Of a stretch of 64,000 nt of DNA, positions 1 to 8,645 are shown in pieces. Source of the DNA: an uncultured Spirochaetaceae bacterium (GTDB taxonomy: Bacteria; Spirochaetota; Spirochaetia; Sphaerochaetales; Sphaerochaetaceae); contig CALXKS010000005.1 of NCBI GenBank assembly GCA_944389015.1, forward strand, positions 1-64,000. The letters run 5' to 3'. Positions within the stretch are counted from its first letter, which is position 1; the number at the start of each line of letters is the position of its first letter. The notes beneath the pieces were generated by a model. That model had not been told where the DNA came from. It saw nothing but the letters and a program-made list of their open reading frames with translations, and searched no databases. The position numbers and the translations under genes were made by a program.

Positions 1-175
1 CCGTCATGCGGTACAGGCCTTCAATCCCTTTCTCGTCATACAGCTTCATCCATTTCCTTAGGCTCTCTTTCGTAATGCCATTCGCTTCACAGAAATCCGT
101 GATGCTGATGCTGGGATTATCTCTGAATCTCTTTATCAGGAATTCCTTTTCCAGTGCATTCAACTGCTTTCCCAT
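1..175 (-). CDS. IS-type helix-turn-helix protein, N-terminal part (cut by left edge)
   Basis: The minus strand encodes 58 residues beginning MGKQLNALEKEF and running off the left edge. The pattern of a short helix, 'ITDFCEANGITKESLRKW' and then a K-W-x5-Y/D-x3-G-x-x-G-L tail is that of the first DNA-binding domain of IS3/IS150-like transposases (orfA). The ATG at 175 is preceded by AGGAGAAG about 6 nt upstream, so expression is plausible. Whether this is a full insertion sequence, an orfA fragment or a domesticated DNA-binding protein cannot be told because the rest lies outside the window. A second ORF of similar design lies at 22048-22260. Confidence 0.6.
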   Translation of the reverse strand, partial: MGKQLNALEKEFLIKRFRDNPSISITDFCEANGITKESLRKWMKLYDEKGIEGLYRMT

Positions 176-384
176 TATTCTTCTTCTCCTAAAGTAATTA
201 TCTCAGATTCATGTCAATTTTCTTCCATGTTTCTGTCTACTTTCAGAGTAGCAACACCCCACAACTGGGGCCTGATCATCTCCCAGCTGATGATATGTTT
301 TCCTGACAGGATTTCAGACGAGGATTTTGCCTGATCTGAATCATTGAATTGACTGACAAGGAAAGGCCCTGCCAGCAGCATTTG

Positions 385-633
385 TTGACAGTGCCTTTGT
401 TCGATTCTAGACTTCTGATAGCTGGTAAAAGGTGGCAGTCTGCTACCTCAGCTGCAGATTATTTTCCTTCTTTTGACTAGCTAAGAGGGAATGTCCACAA
501 AATGAATTACACTCCCCATCCCTATCGATGGCGAACGGCTATCATATTGCACATGAAGTCAGAAAATGGCAGCCACAGTGTCAACATATGCTGTGGCTTA
601 TCTGATTTGCTCAGATTGCAAATCTGCTTTTTT
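385..633 (+). ncRNA. candidate small RNA with its promoter and terminator
   Basis: On the plus strand TTGACA (385-390), a 17-nt spacer and TAGACT (408-413) form a plausible promoter. About 215 nt later CAGATT-gca-AATCTG (612-626) is followed by CTTTTTT, a short intrinsic terminator. Between them lie a hairpin GGTGGCA-gtc-TGCTACC (431-447) and an 8-bp stem (571-578/591-598). No good ORF with a ribosome site is present. The start (about 420) and the function are inference. The terminator stem is only 6 bp and AT-rich, so confidence is low. Confidence 0.25.
566..598 (-). terminator. candidate terminator downstream of SGNH gene
   Basis: AGCCACAG (571-578) and CTGTGGCT (591-598) form a perfect 8-bp stem with a 12-nt loop. 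Read on the minus strand it lies about 60 nt after the SGNH stop codon and is followed by GCCATTTTCT. The T-run is short, so termination may be partial. Confidence 0.4.
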
Positions 634-656
634 CCATCAGATGAATCATCAGTAAT

Positions 657-1277
657 TCAAGCAAGAATATCCCTGACAATACCGCATAGTGCTTCTGCGA
701 ATGCCCTATGGCTCTCCTTTGTCATATGCAGGCAATCGCTTCCTGCATGGGCAACTGCAGCGGCATCGAAGAAATATGAGCCTGTGATTTCCGCTGTACG
801 GCGGAACCACTTAGGGAATTCAAGGCTCTTCTGATGCGAAGAATAGTCATAGGACTCAAAACCACTTGAATCTATTCCCTCCCCTATACGTATCGGAGAG
901 ATAAGAAGAATCCCAGGCTGTGGCATATCCTCGCTTCGTATCTTCTCAATGATCACCTCAGCACCATGAGCAATGCTCTTCACAGAAGCATTGTAGACCT
1001 GCTTGGTATCATTGGTTCCAAGCATGATTATTACCAGATCCAACGGCTTATGGGTCTGCAATATATTCGATATATCCCTGAGTCCATTCTTCCCAGGCCT
1101 GAATGGATCATCAAAGACCGTAGTCCTGCCACCAAGTCCCTCTTCTATCACATGGTACTCAGGGCCAAGGAGCTTCCCGAGGATGATGGTCCATCTATCA
1201 TCATAATCATACCTTCCATCATACTCAGTAGCAGAGCCATGCGTATTCGAATCACCGAAACAGAGTATATGCTTCAT
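657..1277 (-). CDS. SGNH/GDSL-type hydrolase (esterase)
   Basis: The 206-residue protein carries the SGNH blocks: GDS with nucleophile Ser10, the block II glycine in GLGG (47-50), GTND with Asn89 and the C-terminal DCLH with Asp181 and His184. This matches the short arylesterase/deacetylase type without a signal peptide, so it should act in the cytoplasm on an ester, acetyl or possibly lactone bond. It is the last gene of the sugar-acid operon but is separated from kdgK by 136 bp containing a weak terminator-like hairpin, so it may be expressed at a lower level. AGAGGT precedes the ATG. A role in removing acetyl groups or opening a lactone of the imported sugar is inference. Confidence 0.85.
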   Translation of the reverse strand: MKHILCFGDSNTHGSATEYDGRYDYDDRWTIILGKLLGPEYHVIEEGLGGRTTVFDDPFRPGKNGLRDISNILQTHKPLDLVIIMLGTNDTKQVYNASVKSIAHGAEVIIEKIRSEDMPQPGILLISPIRIGEGIDSSGFESYDYSSHQKSLEFPKWFRRTAEITGSYFFDAAAVAHAGSDCLHMTKESHRAFAEALCGIVRDILA

Positions 1278-1290
1278 AATCTATACCTCT

Positions 1291-1321
1291 AAGAAAACCT
1301 TGATTCAGTGTAACGCTGAAT
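1291..1321 (-). terminator. weak terminator-like hairpin between kdgK and SGNH gene
   Basis: ATTCAG (1303-1308) pairs with CTGAAT (1316-1321). On the minus strand the hairpin is followed by CAAGGTTTTCTT. It could reduce read-through from kdgK into the esterase gene. Confidence 0.3.
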
Positions 1322-1413
1322 GCTCAGTACGTCGATTCAAAACATATATCACATACCACATGGCTTTGCATTCTGATCATAGCCCAGAGCAGCACATCCC
1401 AGCACTCAGATTG

Positions 1414-2448
1414 CTATCGTTGAACACGCCCGCTTGCATTCCCTCCCATAAGAGACAGAACGTCCTTTTCACCTACAAGATTGAAATCTCCGGGAATCGT
1501 CTGCTTAAGGCAGGAAGCAGCAACCGCGAACTCGATGGCATCAGAAGGAGAGCGGCCTTTGATAAAACTCGAAATCAAGCCACCAGAGAAAGAATCCCCG
1601 CCGCCGATCCTATCCACAAGGTTGATCTCATATCTCTTGCTTGAATAACAGTTTTCTCCATCGTGAATAATCGCCGACCAGCCATTCCTGTCTGCAGAAA
1701 TACTCTCTCTTAATGTAATCGCCTGGTACTTAAGATTGAATTTCTGCACCATTTTCCTTGCAACTATTGAATAGGATCCAGAATCGACATTGCCATGTTC
1801 GAAGTCGGTATTTTCGGCTTTTATTCCAAAGACCGCCTCACAGTCTTCTTCATTCCCGATACCGATATCAACATATTCCATCAGTCCCGACATTATTTCA
1901 TTGGCTTTGGCTTTTGACCACAGTTTGCTTCTGAAGTTGTAGTCAACACTGACTGTCAGATCCATATCCTTTGCCACTTCGAGACCATTGCGGAGAGTCT
2001 TTATAGCATTCTCTCCCTGGGCAGGAGCCGTCCCGCAGAAATGGAACCAGCATTTATCCTTCAGGATTTCCCTCCATTCATCCTTTGAAATTGAAATTTC
2101 AGTGAAAGACGAATCCTGCCGGTCATAAATCACTTTTGAGGGTCTCTGGGAATATCCTGTCTCTGTATACAGAATACCCAATCTCTTCCCGCCCCTCAGG
2201 ATATAATCGGTATTCAATCCATAGCGCCGCAGAAAATTGATACAGGCCTGCCCTATATCATGATCCGGCACCATGCTTACAGCATAAGCAGGTATTCCGA
2301 AGTTGACACAGGACACTCCTACATTTGCCTCTGCGCCTGTGAACATAACCTCATAGTCATCGGCCTGGACAAGTTTCGAATACCATGGAGACTGAAGACG
2401 CAGCATCAGCTCACCGAAACAGACAACACCCTTATTCCCGCTTTTCAT
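1414..2448 (-). CDS. kdgK: 2-keto-3-deoxygluconate kinase (PfkB family)
   Basis: This 344-residue PfkB-fold sugar kinase probably phosphorylates 2-keto-3-deoxygluconate (KDG) to KDPG with ATP. The second PfkB signature reads DRIGGGDSFSGG (279-290), with Asp285 as the expected catalytic base. The N-terminal 'FTGAEANV' is the substrate-binding region usual in KdgK. Its start overlaps the 3' end of the KDPG aldolase gene by 17 bp, and CAGGAG precedes the ATG. Pairing with the aldolase is the main reason to prefer KDG over ribose or fructose. A 2-keto-3-deoxygalactonate kinase would look similar and cannot be excluded. Confidence 0.85.
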   Translation of the reverse strand: MKSGNKGVVCFGELMLRLQSPWYSKLVQADDYEVMFTGAEANVGVSCVNFGIPAYAVSMVPDHDIGQACINFLRRYGLNTDYILRGGKRLGILYTETGYSQRPSKVIYDRQDSSFTEISISKDEWREILKDKCWFHFCGTAPAQGENAIKTLRNGLEVAKDMDLTVSVDYNFRSKLWSKAKANEIMSGLMEYVDIGIGNEEDCEAVFGIKAENTDFEHGNVDSGSYSIVARKMVQKFNLKYQAITLRESISADRNGWSAIIHDGENCYSSKRYEINLVDRIGGGDSFSGGLISSFIKGRSPSDAIEFAVAASCLKQTIPGDFNLVGEKDVLSLMGGNASGRVQR

Positions 2449-3091
2449 CTGAATCTCCTGTCAAAAGCCTATGAAAGCTCTCAGCATTACGCTTTATCTG
2501 GTCCCAACCGCGCTCTGCAATCAGCTTGTCACTTACAATCGCCTTACCTATGCCGACTGCTATAGCTCCAGCTTCAATATATAATGGTGCTGTTGTCGCA
2601 TTGACATTCCCTGTAGGCATCATACGGATTCCGGGGAAAGGGCCTCTCATATCATTATAGAAATCAGGATTGCATATCTTTCCCGGAAAGGTCTTCACTA
2701 CACATGCACCAGCTTTCCATGCATGATATATTTCAGTCGGGGTCATGCATCCGGGCATTACAGGAAGATCCTTTTCCACACAATAATCCACTACGCTTCT
2801 ATCAAAACATGGACTGACTATGAAATCCGCACCGGCTTTCATGCATTCATCCACCTGTGCTTTCTCAAGAATCGTACCAGCTCCGATAAAACAGTTTTCA
2901 TAATCTGCAGCGGCATTCTTCAAAGAAGAGATGCACTCAGCATATCCAGGAGAAGTCGAAGTTATCTCAATTATGGATATTCCTCCTTGATAAAGTGCCT
3001 CCAGAAGATATCTGGGATCAAAAACTGTATTGACACGTACTACAGAGACTATCTTTGTTTTCTCAAGTGTTTTAATCAGATCTTCCTGCAT
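2432..3091 (-). CDS. eda: KDPG/KHG aldolase
   Basis: This 219-residue class I aldolase cleaves 2-keto-3-deoxy-6-phosphogluconate to pyruvate and glyceraldehyde-3-phosphate. With the ATG at 3091 as residue 1, the Schiff-base lysine in VVKTFPG is Lys133, the same number as in E. coli Eda, and the catalytic Glu is Glu42. A GTG 12 nt further upstream overlaps the previous stop codon, but the GAGG next to it is placed as the ribosome site for the ATG. The GAGG-ATG spacing and the residue numbering both favour 3091. It lies between the Gfo/Idh gene and kdgK and completes the KDG branch of the operon. Confidence 0.92.
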   Translation of the reverse strand: MQEDLIKTLEKTKIVSVVRVNTVFDPRYLLEALYQGGISIIEITSTSPGYAECISSLKNAAADYENCFIGAGTILEKAQVDECMKAGADFIVSPCFDRSVVDYCVEKDLPVMPGCMTPTEIYHAWKAGACVVKTFPGKICNPDFYNDMRGPFPGIRMMPTGNVNATTAPLYIEAGAIAVGIGKAIVSDKLIAERGWDQIKRNAESFHRLLTGDSDEKRE

Positions 3092-3099
3092 TCCACACC

Positions 3100-4059
3100 T
3101 CACTCCGAAAGAACAGACTGAGCTATTATTGTCTCAACAACCTTCATAGTCTTGACGACATCGCTGAAAGGTGAGCTTGTAAGCTCTTTCTTCTCCTTGA
3201 TCGAAGCGATGAATTCCCGGCTTTTCTGCTCGAATCCACCGAAGATGTGGAATTCGGGACTTCCCGCAACTTCCTTGCAGTCATACACACGGCCATCATA
3301 ATCACCGTTCTCATAAACGAATGCCTTATTTTCCAGTTCGATATCCGAGTATATGCCAGGCGCATGTACCTCAAGTCTGAAAACTCTCCTTCCACTAGCC
3401 CAGTTGTTGATCAGTATTCCTGTCGAACCATTATCAAAATGAAGCGTGGAGCAGACCCAGTTGATATCAGGAGTGCCGATCCTCTTTACGAAGCTTTCCA
3501 CCCCGACAACCTCTCCCTGGCATATCCATCTGAGGGTATCGACAGAGTGTGAACCATCATCATGTATGTGATCACATGCTGTGAACATAGGATTGAGATC
3601 GTATTTATAGAATTCGCATACAGCATGTGTCACAGTACCATGCGGTCTGATTTCAGACAGCACTTTATTGAGTATCGGACTTGAGCGTCTCTGATGCCCT
3701 ACCTGAGTTATGACATTATTGATCCTTGCGGTCTCTGCCAGCATCTGTGCCTGATGATATGTCAGTCCAAGCGGTTTCTCACAGAAAGTCGGAATTTTGT
3801 TTCTGAGGCAATAGAGAATCATATCATACATCTGATGAGGAGGCCCAATCACATATATCCCGTCGGGAGCTTCAGCATCGATCATCCTGCGGAAGTCATC
3901 ATAAGTCCTTTCAACACCATATTTTTCTGCAGTTGCCTTTCTTTTGTTCTCATCAAGATCGCAGATGGCAGCTATTTTCACATCATCAAAGTCCGCGAGC
4001 GAAGGATAATGGACTTTGTTAGCCATCATTCCTGCCCCTACAAAGCATATATTCACCAT
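3100..4059 (-). CDS. Gfo/Idh/MocA family oxidoreductase
   Basis: This 319-residue NAD(P)-dependent sugar dehydrogenase has the Rossmann motif GAGMMA (8-13) and the family's catalytic EKP (94-96). A DDGSHSVDTLRW segment follows, where family members carry the catalytic His/Asp pair. AAGGAGG precedes the ATG and the gene sits 11 bp after the MDR gene. Members oxidise or reduce hydroxyls of sugars, inositols and sugar acids, and sequence alone does not give the substrate. Paired with an MDR dehydrogenase and upstream of KDPG enzymes, a two-step oxidation/reduction that converts an unusual aldonate into a dehydratase substrate is a reasonable inference. Confidence 0.85.
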   Translation of the reverse strand: MVNICFVGAGMMANKVHYPSLADFDDVKIAAICDLDENKRKATAEKYGVERTYDDFRRMIDAEAPDGIYVIGPPHQMYDMILYCLRNKIPTFCEKPLGLTYHQAQMLAETARINNVITQVGHQRRSSPILNKVLSEIRPHGTVTHAVCEFYKYDLNPMFTACDHIHDDGSHSVDTLRWICQGEVVGVESFVKRIGTPDINWVCSTLHFDNGSTGILINNWASGRRVFRLEVHAPGIYSDIELENKAFVYENGDYDGRVYDCKEVAGSPEFHIFGGFEQKSREFIASIKEKKELTSSPFSDVVKTMKVVETIIAQSVLSE

Positions 4060-4070
4060 AGTAAGCCTCC

Positions 4071-5123
4071 TTAATTTTCCTCAAATACAAGCCCTAGGAT
4101 TTTCTCAGGTTCATTGATAATGGAATCAATGGCCTCTGTAGCCTCCATCAAAGGGACATGGTGGGTTGTGAGCGAAAGGACATCTATTTTCCTGCGCCTG
4201 ATAAGCTCCAGTCCGAGCTTCAGATTATCTTCTGTGGTCCATTCGACAAATACAGGAGGATAATCATTGCCTTTCTCCCATGCAGAATCATGATAGCCAG
4301 GACCGGTTCTTGCCGCGAATCTGATATCCATGTTAGCTGCTATCCATGCACAATCGATTTCAGATCCTCCGACCATTACAACCCGGCCCATTCTGTGGCC
4401 GTCAGGAGTAATCTTCATAGAATCACAGACTGCTTTCCATGTATTCCCGGCCTTTCCAGGGAATGCAAGAACAGCCGTATCAAGCCCTCTGCCATCAGTA
4501 AAAGCCTTTGTTGCTTCAACCGGATCCTCCGTTTTCATATTGATGGCTTTGTCGATACCCCATTTATCTGCGATCTCGATCTGAATAGGATTACGGGCCC
4601 ATCCTATAACAAAGTTCCCACAAACCTGATGGAGCTGTGCTGTGAGCTGACCGACAAGCCCCATTCCAACCACAGCAACCTTCTCTCCCAATGCGGGTTC
4701 CGCTCTGCGTACTGCCTGCATTGCAGTAGCAAGAAGCATAGAGTATGATCCTTCTTCATATGAGATATCATCCGGGAGTGGAACACATAGATTCTGGGGA
4801 ACTACCGCATATTCAGAATGCAAAGCAAATCCATATCCTATGCATGCAACACGTTGTCCTTTCCGGAATCTGGAAACGTTATCGCCAACTGCTTCCACAA
4901 TACCTGCATTCGAATATCCGAACTTACGGGGAGTTCCTATTTCTCCGCCTTCCCTGCGCAATGCGGCCAGATGCTTCCATCCACCCAGCTCCGTACCTGG
5001 GCTTACAAGAGAAGCATATACTCTTACGAGGACCATTCCTTCGGAAACTTCCGGAACATTTTCCTCTACCAACCTGATCCGACCATCTCCGCAGACTGCT
5101 GCAACATGTCTTTTCAAACTCAT
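4071..5123 (-). CDS. medium-chain (zinc-type) dehydrogenase, probably without zinc
   Basis: This 350-residue MDR-superfamily alcohol dehydrogenase has a GroES-like domain followed by a nucleotide-binding fold (GMGLVG, 153-158). The usual catalytic zinc Cys of 'CGTD' is replaced by Ser41-Pro-Gly-Thr-Glu, and the four-Cys structural zinc loop is missing (only isolated Cys at 94 and 113). It therefore resembles the zinc-independent MDRs that are often neighbours of Gfo/Idh enzymes. Its ATG overlaps the dehydratase stop codon by 4 bp, so translation should be coupled. Substrate unknown; an L-idonate/threonine-dehydrogenase-like oxidation of a sugar acid is possible. Confidence 0.8.
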   Translation of the reverse strand: MSLKRHVAAVCGDGRIRLVEENVPEVSEGMVLVRVYASLVSPGTELGGWKHLAALRREGGEIGTPRKFGYSNAGIVEAVGDNVSRFRKGQRVACIGYGFALHSEYAVVPQNLCVPLPDDISYEEGSYSMLLATAMQAVRRAEPALGEKVAVVGMGLVGQLTAQLHQVCGNFVIGWARNPIQIEIADKWGIDKAINMKTEDPVEATKAFTDGRGLDTAVLAFPGKAGNTWKAVCDSMKITPDGHRMGRVVMVGGSEIDCAWIAANMDIRFAARTGPGYHDSAWEKGNDYPPVFVEWTTEDNLKLGLELIRRRKIDVLSLTTHHVPLMEATEAIDSIINEPEKILGLVFEEN

Positions 5124-6820
5124 TTCCTAACCTCCTGCATATCGATATGAGTAAGCGGCAGTCCTGCCCCCTGAGTCGCAGGCAGCGCCATCTTTGCATA
5201 CAGGGAAAGAAGCCCATCGGGATTTCTTGGATAAGGATTCTTCCAGGCTGCCTTTCTCCTGGCTATCTCCTCTTCAGGGACCAGAAGCTCAACTTTTCTT
5301 CCAGGAAGATCAATGGAAATCAGATCCCCATCTTCAACAATCGCAAGTGTTCCGCCTTCAGCAGCTTCCGGAGTAACCTGGCAAATAAACGGTCCCTTTG
5401 CAAAACCTGATATCTTGCCATCTGTTATGACCGCGCATTTCTCATGAAGGTTAAGAGAAACGAGATAGCCCATAACCTTGAATACATCCGTTAAACCAGG
5501 ACCGCCTTTAGGTCCTTCATAACGAAGAACAATGATATCATTCGGCTTGATCTCATGGCGTTTCAAAGCCGCCAGGCAATCTTCCATCCCATTGAAGCAT
5601 TTAGCAGGTCCTGTGACATTGAACATGGATTTAGCAACGACCGTTGGGCGCACAACAGCTGAATCAGCCAGATTGCCATGCAGTATGAAGAGCCCCTCTT
5701 TGAATACAGGGTTGCCCGGCTCCCTGATAACCTCCGGTAGGGTTATTCTAGCAGCTTCTATATTCTCTCCTACTGTCTTTCCATTAACCGTTATCGCATC
5801 TTTGTGGATGCTTCCGGCAAATCTCTTCATTACAGCCTGGATACCTCCAGCCTCTCCCAGATCCTCCAGATGATATGGGCCACTTGGCTTTATAGGAGTA
5901 ATACACGGAGTTTCCAGTCCGATCTTCTCGATTAAATGGAGATTGACTGTATCAAGCATATGAAGCTCATTCGCCAAAGCAAGGATATGGACTATCGCAT
6001 TTGTTCCACCGCCGATTGCGTGCATAACCCTTATCGCATTCTCAAAAGCTTCCTGCGTAAGGATGTCGCTAGGCTTTACATCCTCATCGACAAGCTCAAC
6101 AATCCGTCTGCCTGCGCGTTTTGCCAATCTCAGCAATTCAGCTGTTCCTGCACATATCGTTGAATTCCCAGGAAGGGACAATCCGATTGCCTCGGTAATG
6201 CACTGCATCGTGTTCGCAGTTCCAAGAAGAGCACAGGCTCCCGGACCAGGACAGAGATGCTCTGTCATTTCCTGGACTTTCTCCATATCCACATGTTCAG
6301 GATCTGTCTCACACTGCCACGAAGAAGGATCAAGATCGCTCATATCCACATTTCTGCACTCGAATCTGCCGCTGTGCATCGGACCGCCAAGAACGATAAT
6401 CGTCGGGATATTGATTCTTGCAGCAGCAAGCAGATGTGCAGGGACGTTTTTATCACAGCTGGATATCAGAATCAATCCGTCAAAGGCATGAAGAGCGGCA
6501 CATGTCTCTACATCCATAGCCATGATATCCCTCGAAGGTGTGTCATAGCGATGACCGTTCTCTCCCAAAGCAATCGGACAGCCCCCATAGCCACCGAATT
6601 CAATTGGAATACCACCAGCCTGCAATATTCCAGCACGAACAGCTTCTGTCACCTGTTTCAGGTGAACATGCCCTGCAGCCGTCTCGCTCCATGTATTCTG
6701 AATGCCGATCCGGAAACGATGAATATCCTCATCATCATATCCGATGGCCTTTGAAAGCGCTCTCATTCTTGCCATCTCTGGCTTGTGAAGAATATGCGTA
6801 TAGTGTTCCTTACGCCCCAT
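5120..6820 (-). CDS. IlvD/Edd family dehydratase, probably for a sugar acid
   Basis: This 566-residue iron-sulfur dehydratase removes water from a 2,3-dihydroxy acid to give a 2-keto-3-deoxy acid. Two family cysteine sites are present, Cys122 in SSCDK and Cys190/Cys196 in CPGPGACALLG. The first cluster Cys of the [2Fe-2S] enzymes (in 'PCH/PCN') is Gly50 here (AAGHVHL). Co-transcription with kdgK and eda argues for a gluconate-, galactonate- or xylonate-like substrate rather than branched-chain amino acid synthesis. AAAGGAGGG precedes the ATG. True dihydroxy-acid dehydratase remains an alternative, but no ilv gene is nearby. Confidence 0.85.
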   Translation of the reverse strand: MGRKEHYTHILHKPEMARMRALSKAIGYDDEDIHRFRIGIQNTWSETAAGHVHLKQVTEAVRAGILQAGGIPIEFGGYGGCPIALGENGHRYDTPSRDIMAMDVETCAALHAFDGLILISSCDKNVPAHLLAAARINIPTIIVLGGPMHSGRFECRNVDMSDLDPSSWQCETDPEHVDMEKVQEMTEHLCPGPGACALLGTANTMQCITEAIGLSLPGNSTICAGTAELLRLAKRAGRRIVELVDEDVKPSDILTQEAFENAIRVMHAIGGGTNAIVHILALANELHMLDTVNLHLIEKIGLETPCITPIKPSGPYHLEDLGEAGGIQAVMKRFAGSIHKDAITVNGKTVGENIEAARITLPEVIREPGNPVFKEGLFILHGNLADSAVVRPTVVAKSMFNVTGPAKCFNGMEDCLAALKRHEIKPNDIIVLRYEGPKGGPGLTDVFKVMGYLVSLNLHEKCAVITDGKISGFAKGPFICQVTPEAAEGGTLAIVEDGDLISIDLPGRKVELLVPEEEIARRKAAWKNPYPRNPDGLLSLYAKMALPATQGAGLPLTHIDMQEVRK

Positions 6821-6845
6821 ACTGCCCTCCTTTTGATTTTGCTGT

Positions 6846-7673
6846 TTATCCTTTCAATCCGCTCATTGCCACAGCTCTTACTATTCCCCTCTGGAAGATA
6901 GCGAACATTATCACCATAGGAACAACACTTAGAACCGCAGCAGCTGTTATCAGATGGTATTCAACGAAATACATGTTGGTGAAACTCTGAAGGCCAACCG
7001 TGACAACTTTCATGTCAACTCTGTTTGTTATGACCAGCGGCCAGAAGAACTCATTCCAGCTCCACATGAATTTTATGATCGCCTGCGTTGCTATGAATGT
7101 TTTCACCTGCGGCATGACAATCTTATAAAAAGTGTGGAACTCCGAGCTGCCATCGATTCTCGCGGCCTCTATAAGCTCAATTGGCACAACGTCCATTCCC
7201 TGGCGCATGAGGAATACGCCGAATGAACTGACAAGAAGAGGAAGAACAAGCCCGGTATAGGTGTCCGCCAGATGGAATTTCACCGCCCACTGGAAAAGCG
7301 GAACAACCACAGCCTGAAATGGCACAATAAGAAAACAGAGAATAAGGAAGAAGAAAAATTCCTTGAACCTGAAATCAAACTTAGAGAATCCATATCCAGC
7401 CATTGTTGTTATCAATATTGAGAACAAGCAGCTGAACGACGATATCAGCATACTGTTCGCAATAAACCTCATAAAAGGCTGACGATTGAATACTTCTTCA
7501 TAATTCGAAAGATTCTTGAATGAATCGGGGAAGAATGAAATCGGCAGACGCTGGATTTCCGCAGGGGTCTTGAATGATGTAAGTACCATCCACAGAAAAG
7601 GGAACAGCATAAAGCAGATTATGATCAATGCCAGGACATATATCAGGATTTTCGTTGTAATCTTCATCTTCAT
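6846..7673 (-). CDS. carbohydrate ABC transporter permease, MalG type
   Basis: This 275-residue inner-membrane permease has about six membrane segments and the ATPase-docking EAA loop 'EAARIDGSSEFHTFYKIVMP' in the second half. It belongs to the CUT1 (MalG/UgpE) group that imports mono- and oligosaccharides. GAGGAGG precedes the start, and the gene follows the MalF-type permease by 11 bp. The dehydratase gene begins 25 bp downstream, tying transport to catabolism. No ATP-binding subunit is encoded in the operon, so a shared MsmX/UgpC-like ATPase elsewhere is expected. Confidence 0.92.
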   Translation of the reverse strand: MKMKITTKILIYVLALIIICFMLFPFLWMVLTSFKTPAEIQRLPISFFPDSFKNLSNYEEVFNRQPFMRFIANSMLISSFSCLFSILITTMAGYGFSKFDFRFKEFFFFLILCFLIVPFQAVVVPLFQWAVKFHLADTYTGLVLPLLVSSFGVFLMRQGMDVVPIELIEAARIDGSSEFHTFYKIVMPQVKTFIATQAIIKFMWSWNEFFWPLVITNRVDMKVVTVGLQSFTNMYFVEYHLITAAAVLSVVPMVIMFAIFQRGIVRAVAMSGLKG

Positions 7674-7684
7674 ATTCTGCCTCC

Positions 7685-8569
7685 TCAGTACTCAACCTTC
7701 TTCCTCATGAAAACCCATTGGAATATGCTGATGATCATCAGGAGAACGAATAGCAATATAGCTATCGTAGACGCTTCGTTGTAATCAAACCATTTGAATG
7801 CTGTCTCATACAGATGGAGAACGATTACCCGGCTTGAATTCGCAGGGCCGCCGCCTGTTGTTATGAATACCTGATCAAAAGCCTTGACTGCGAATATTAT
7901 CTCCGATATGCAGACCAGCACTATCTGAGAGTTCAGCAATGGCAATGTGATCTTAAAGAAGGATTTTACCGGGGATGCGCCATCAATCAAGGCAGCTTCA
8001 TAGTAATGAGTCGGTATTGACTGGAGACCAGCAAGCAGTATCGTCGCAGAGAAACCAACTCTTATCCATATCGTGATTATCGCAACAGATGGGATTACCT
8101 GAGTCGGAGACGAGAAGAAAGGCTGTTTCTTCATTCCGAACTTTACCAATAACTCATTGAGAATTCCATATACTGGATCAAATATCCACTGGAATATCAA
8201 AGAGGCAGCGACAAGTGACATCATCATCGGCAGCAAGCTTGCAATCTGCAGGGTATTCCTGACGAGGATGCTTGGAGACTTATCAAGCAATACAGCGACA
8301 AGCAATGCCAGAACTATCGTTATCGGTACCGATATCAATGTCAGATAAGCGGTATTTATCAGGCTTTTCCAGAATAAGGAATCAGTCAGGACTTCTTTGT
8401 AATTCTCCAATCCGACAAATGAGCTTACCCCTCTGTGCTCAGTGAAAAAGGAGAGGAGGAATGTCTGTATGAATGGATACGTATATACAACCAGAAAATA
8501 CAAAACAGCAGGGAATACAAACAGGAATCCAATCAATCCTTTCCTGCTGTTATATGTCCGCTTTCTCAT
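7685..8569 (-). CDS. carbohydrate ABC transporter permease, MalF/UgpA type
   Basis: This 294-residue inner-membrane protein has six predicted membrane segments and the EAA loop 'EAALIDGASPVKSFFKITLP'. It pairs with the MalG-type permease to form the CUT1 translocation channel. It is preceded by a 76-bp gap containing a strong 12-bp hairpin that separates it from the binding-protein gene. Substrate specificity cannot be read from the sequence; the downstream enzymes suggest a sugar, sugar acid or short uronate oligomer. Confidence 0.92.
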   Translation of the reverse strand: MRKRTYNSRKGLIGFLFVFPAVLYFLVVYTYPFIQTFLLSFFTEHRGVSSFVGLENYKEVLTDSLFWKSLINTAYLTLISVPITIVLALLVAVLLDKSPSILVRNTLQIASLLPMMMSLVAASLIFQWIFDPVYGILNELLVKFGMKKQPFFSSPTQVIPSVAIITIWIRVGFSATILLAGLQSIPTHYYEAALIDGASPVKSFFKITLPLLNSQIVLVCISEIIFAVKAFDQVFITTGGGPANSSRVIVLHLYETAFKWFDYNEASTIAILLFVLLMIISIFQWVFMRKKVEY

Positions 8570-8597
8570 AACCCATGACCTCCTCTCATTCTGCTTC

Positions 8598-8629
8598 TCT
8601 GCAGGTGATGAAATACAATCACCTGCAGA
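8598..8629 (-). promoter_or_regulatory. 12-bp intercistronic hairpin between binding protein and permease
   Basis: TCTGCAGGTGAT (8598-8609) and ATCACCTGCAGA (8618-8629) form a perfect 12-bp stem with an 8-nt loop. No T-run follows on either strand, so it is unlikely to terminate. Its place right after the binding-protein stop codon is where mRNA-stabilising hairpins such as that behind malE sit, raising binding protein over permease. Confidence 0.6.
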
Positions 8630-8645
8630 AATTCAGCAAATAGGC

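Larger units (their letters stand above)
176..656. other. gene-poor stretch between HTH gene and SGNH esterase
   Basis: No convincing protein gene is visible on either strand. It holds several inverted repeats (431-447, 571-598, 612-626), a promoter-like pair on the plus strand at 385-413, and a T-run at 628-633. These are listed separately as a candidate small RNA and a candidate terminator. The rest has no recognisable content. Confidence 0.5.

Noticed and set aside
6-197. 63-codon hydrophobic plus-strand frame at the left edge
   Set aside because: The minus strand in the same place encodes a recognisable HTH protein with a good SD.
502-834. Plus-strand frame overlapping the SGNH gene
   Set aside because: Shadow of the SGNH hydrolase; no ribosome site or domain.
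4071-5123. Annotation as L-threonine 3-dehydrogenase (zinc)
   Set aside because: Both the catalytic Cys and the structural zinc cysteines are missing, so a generic MDR call is safer.
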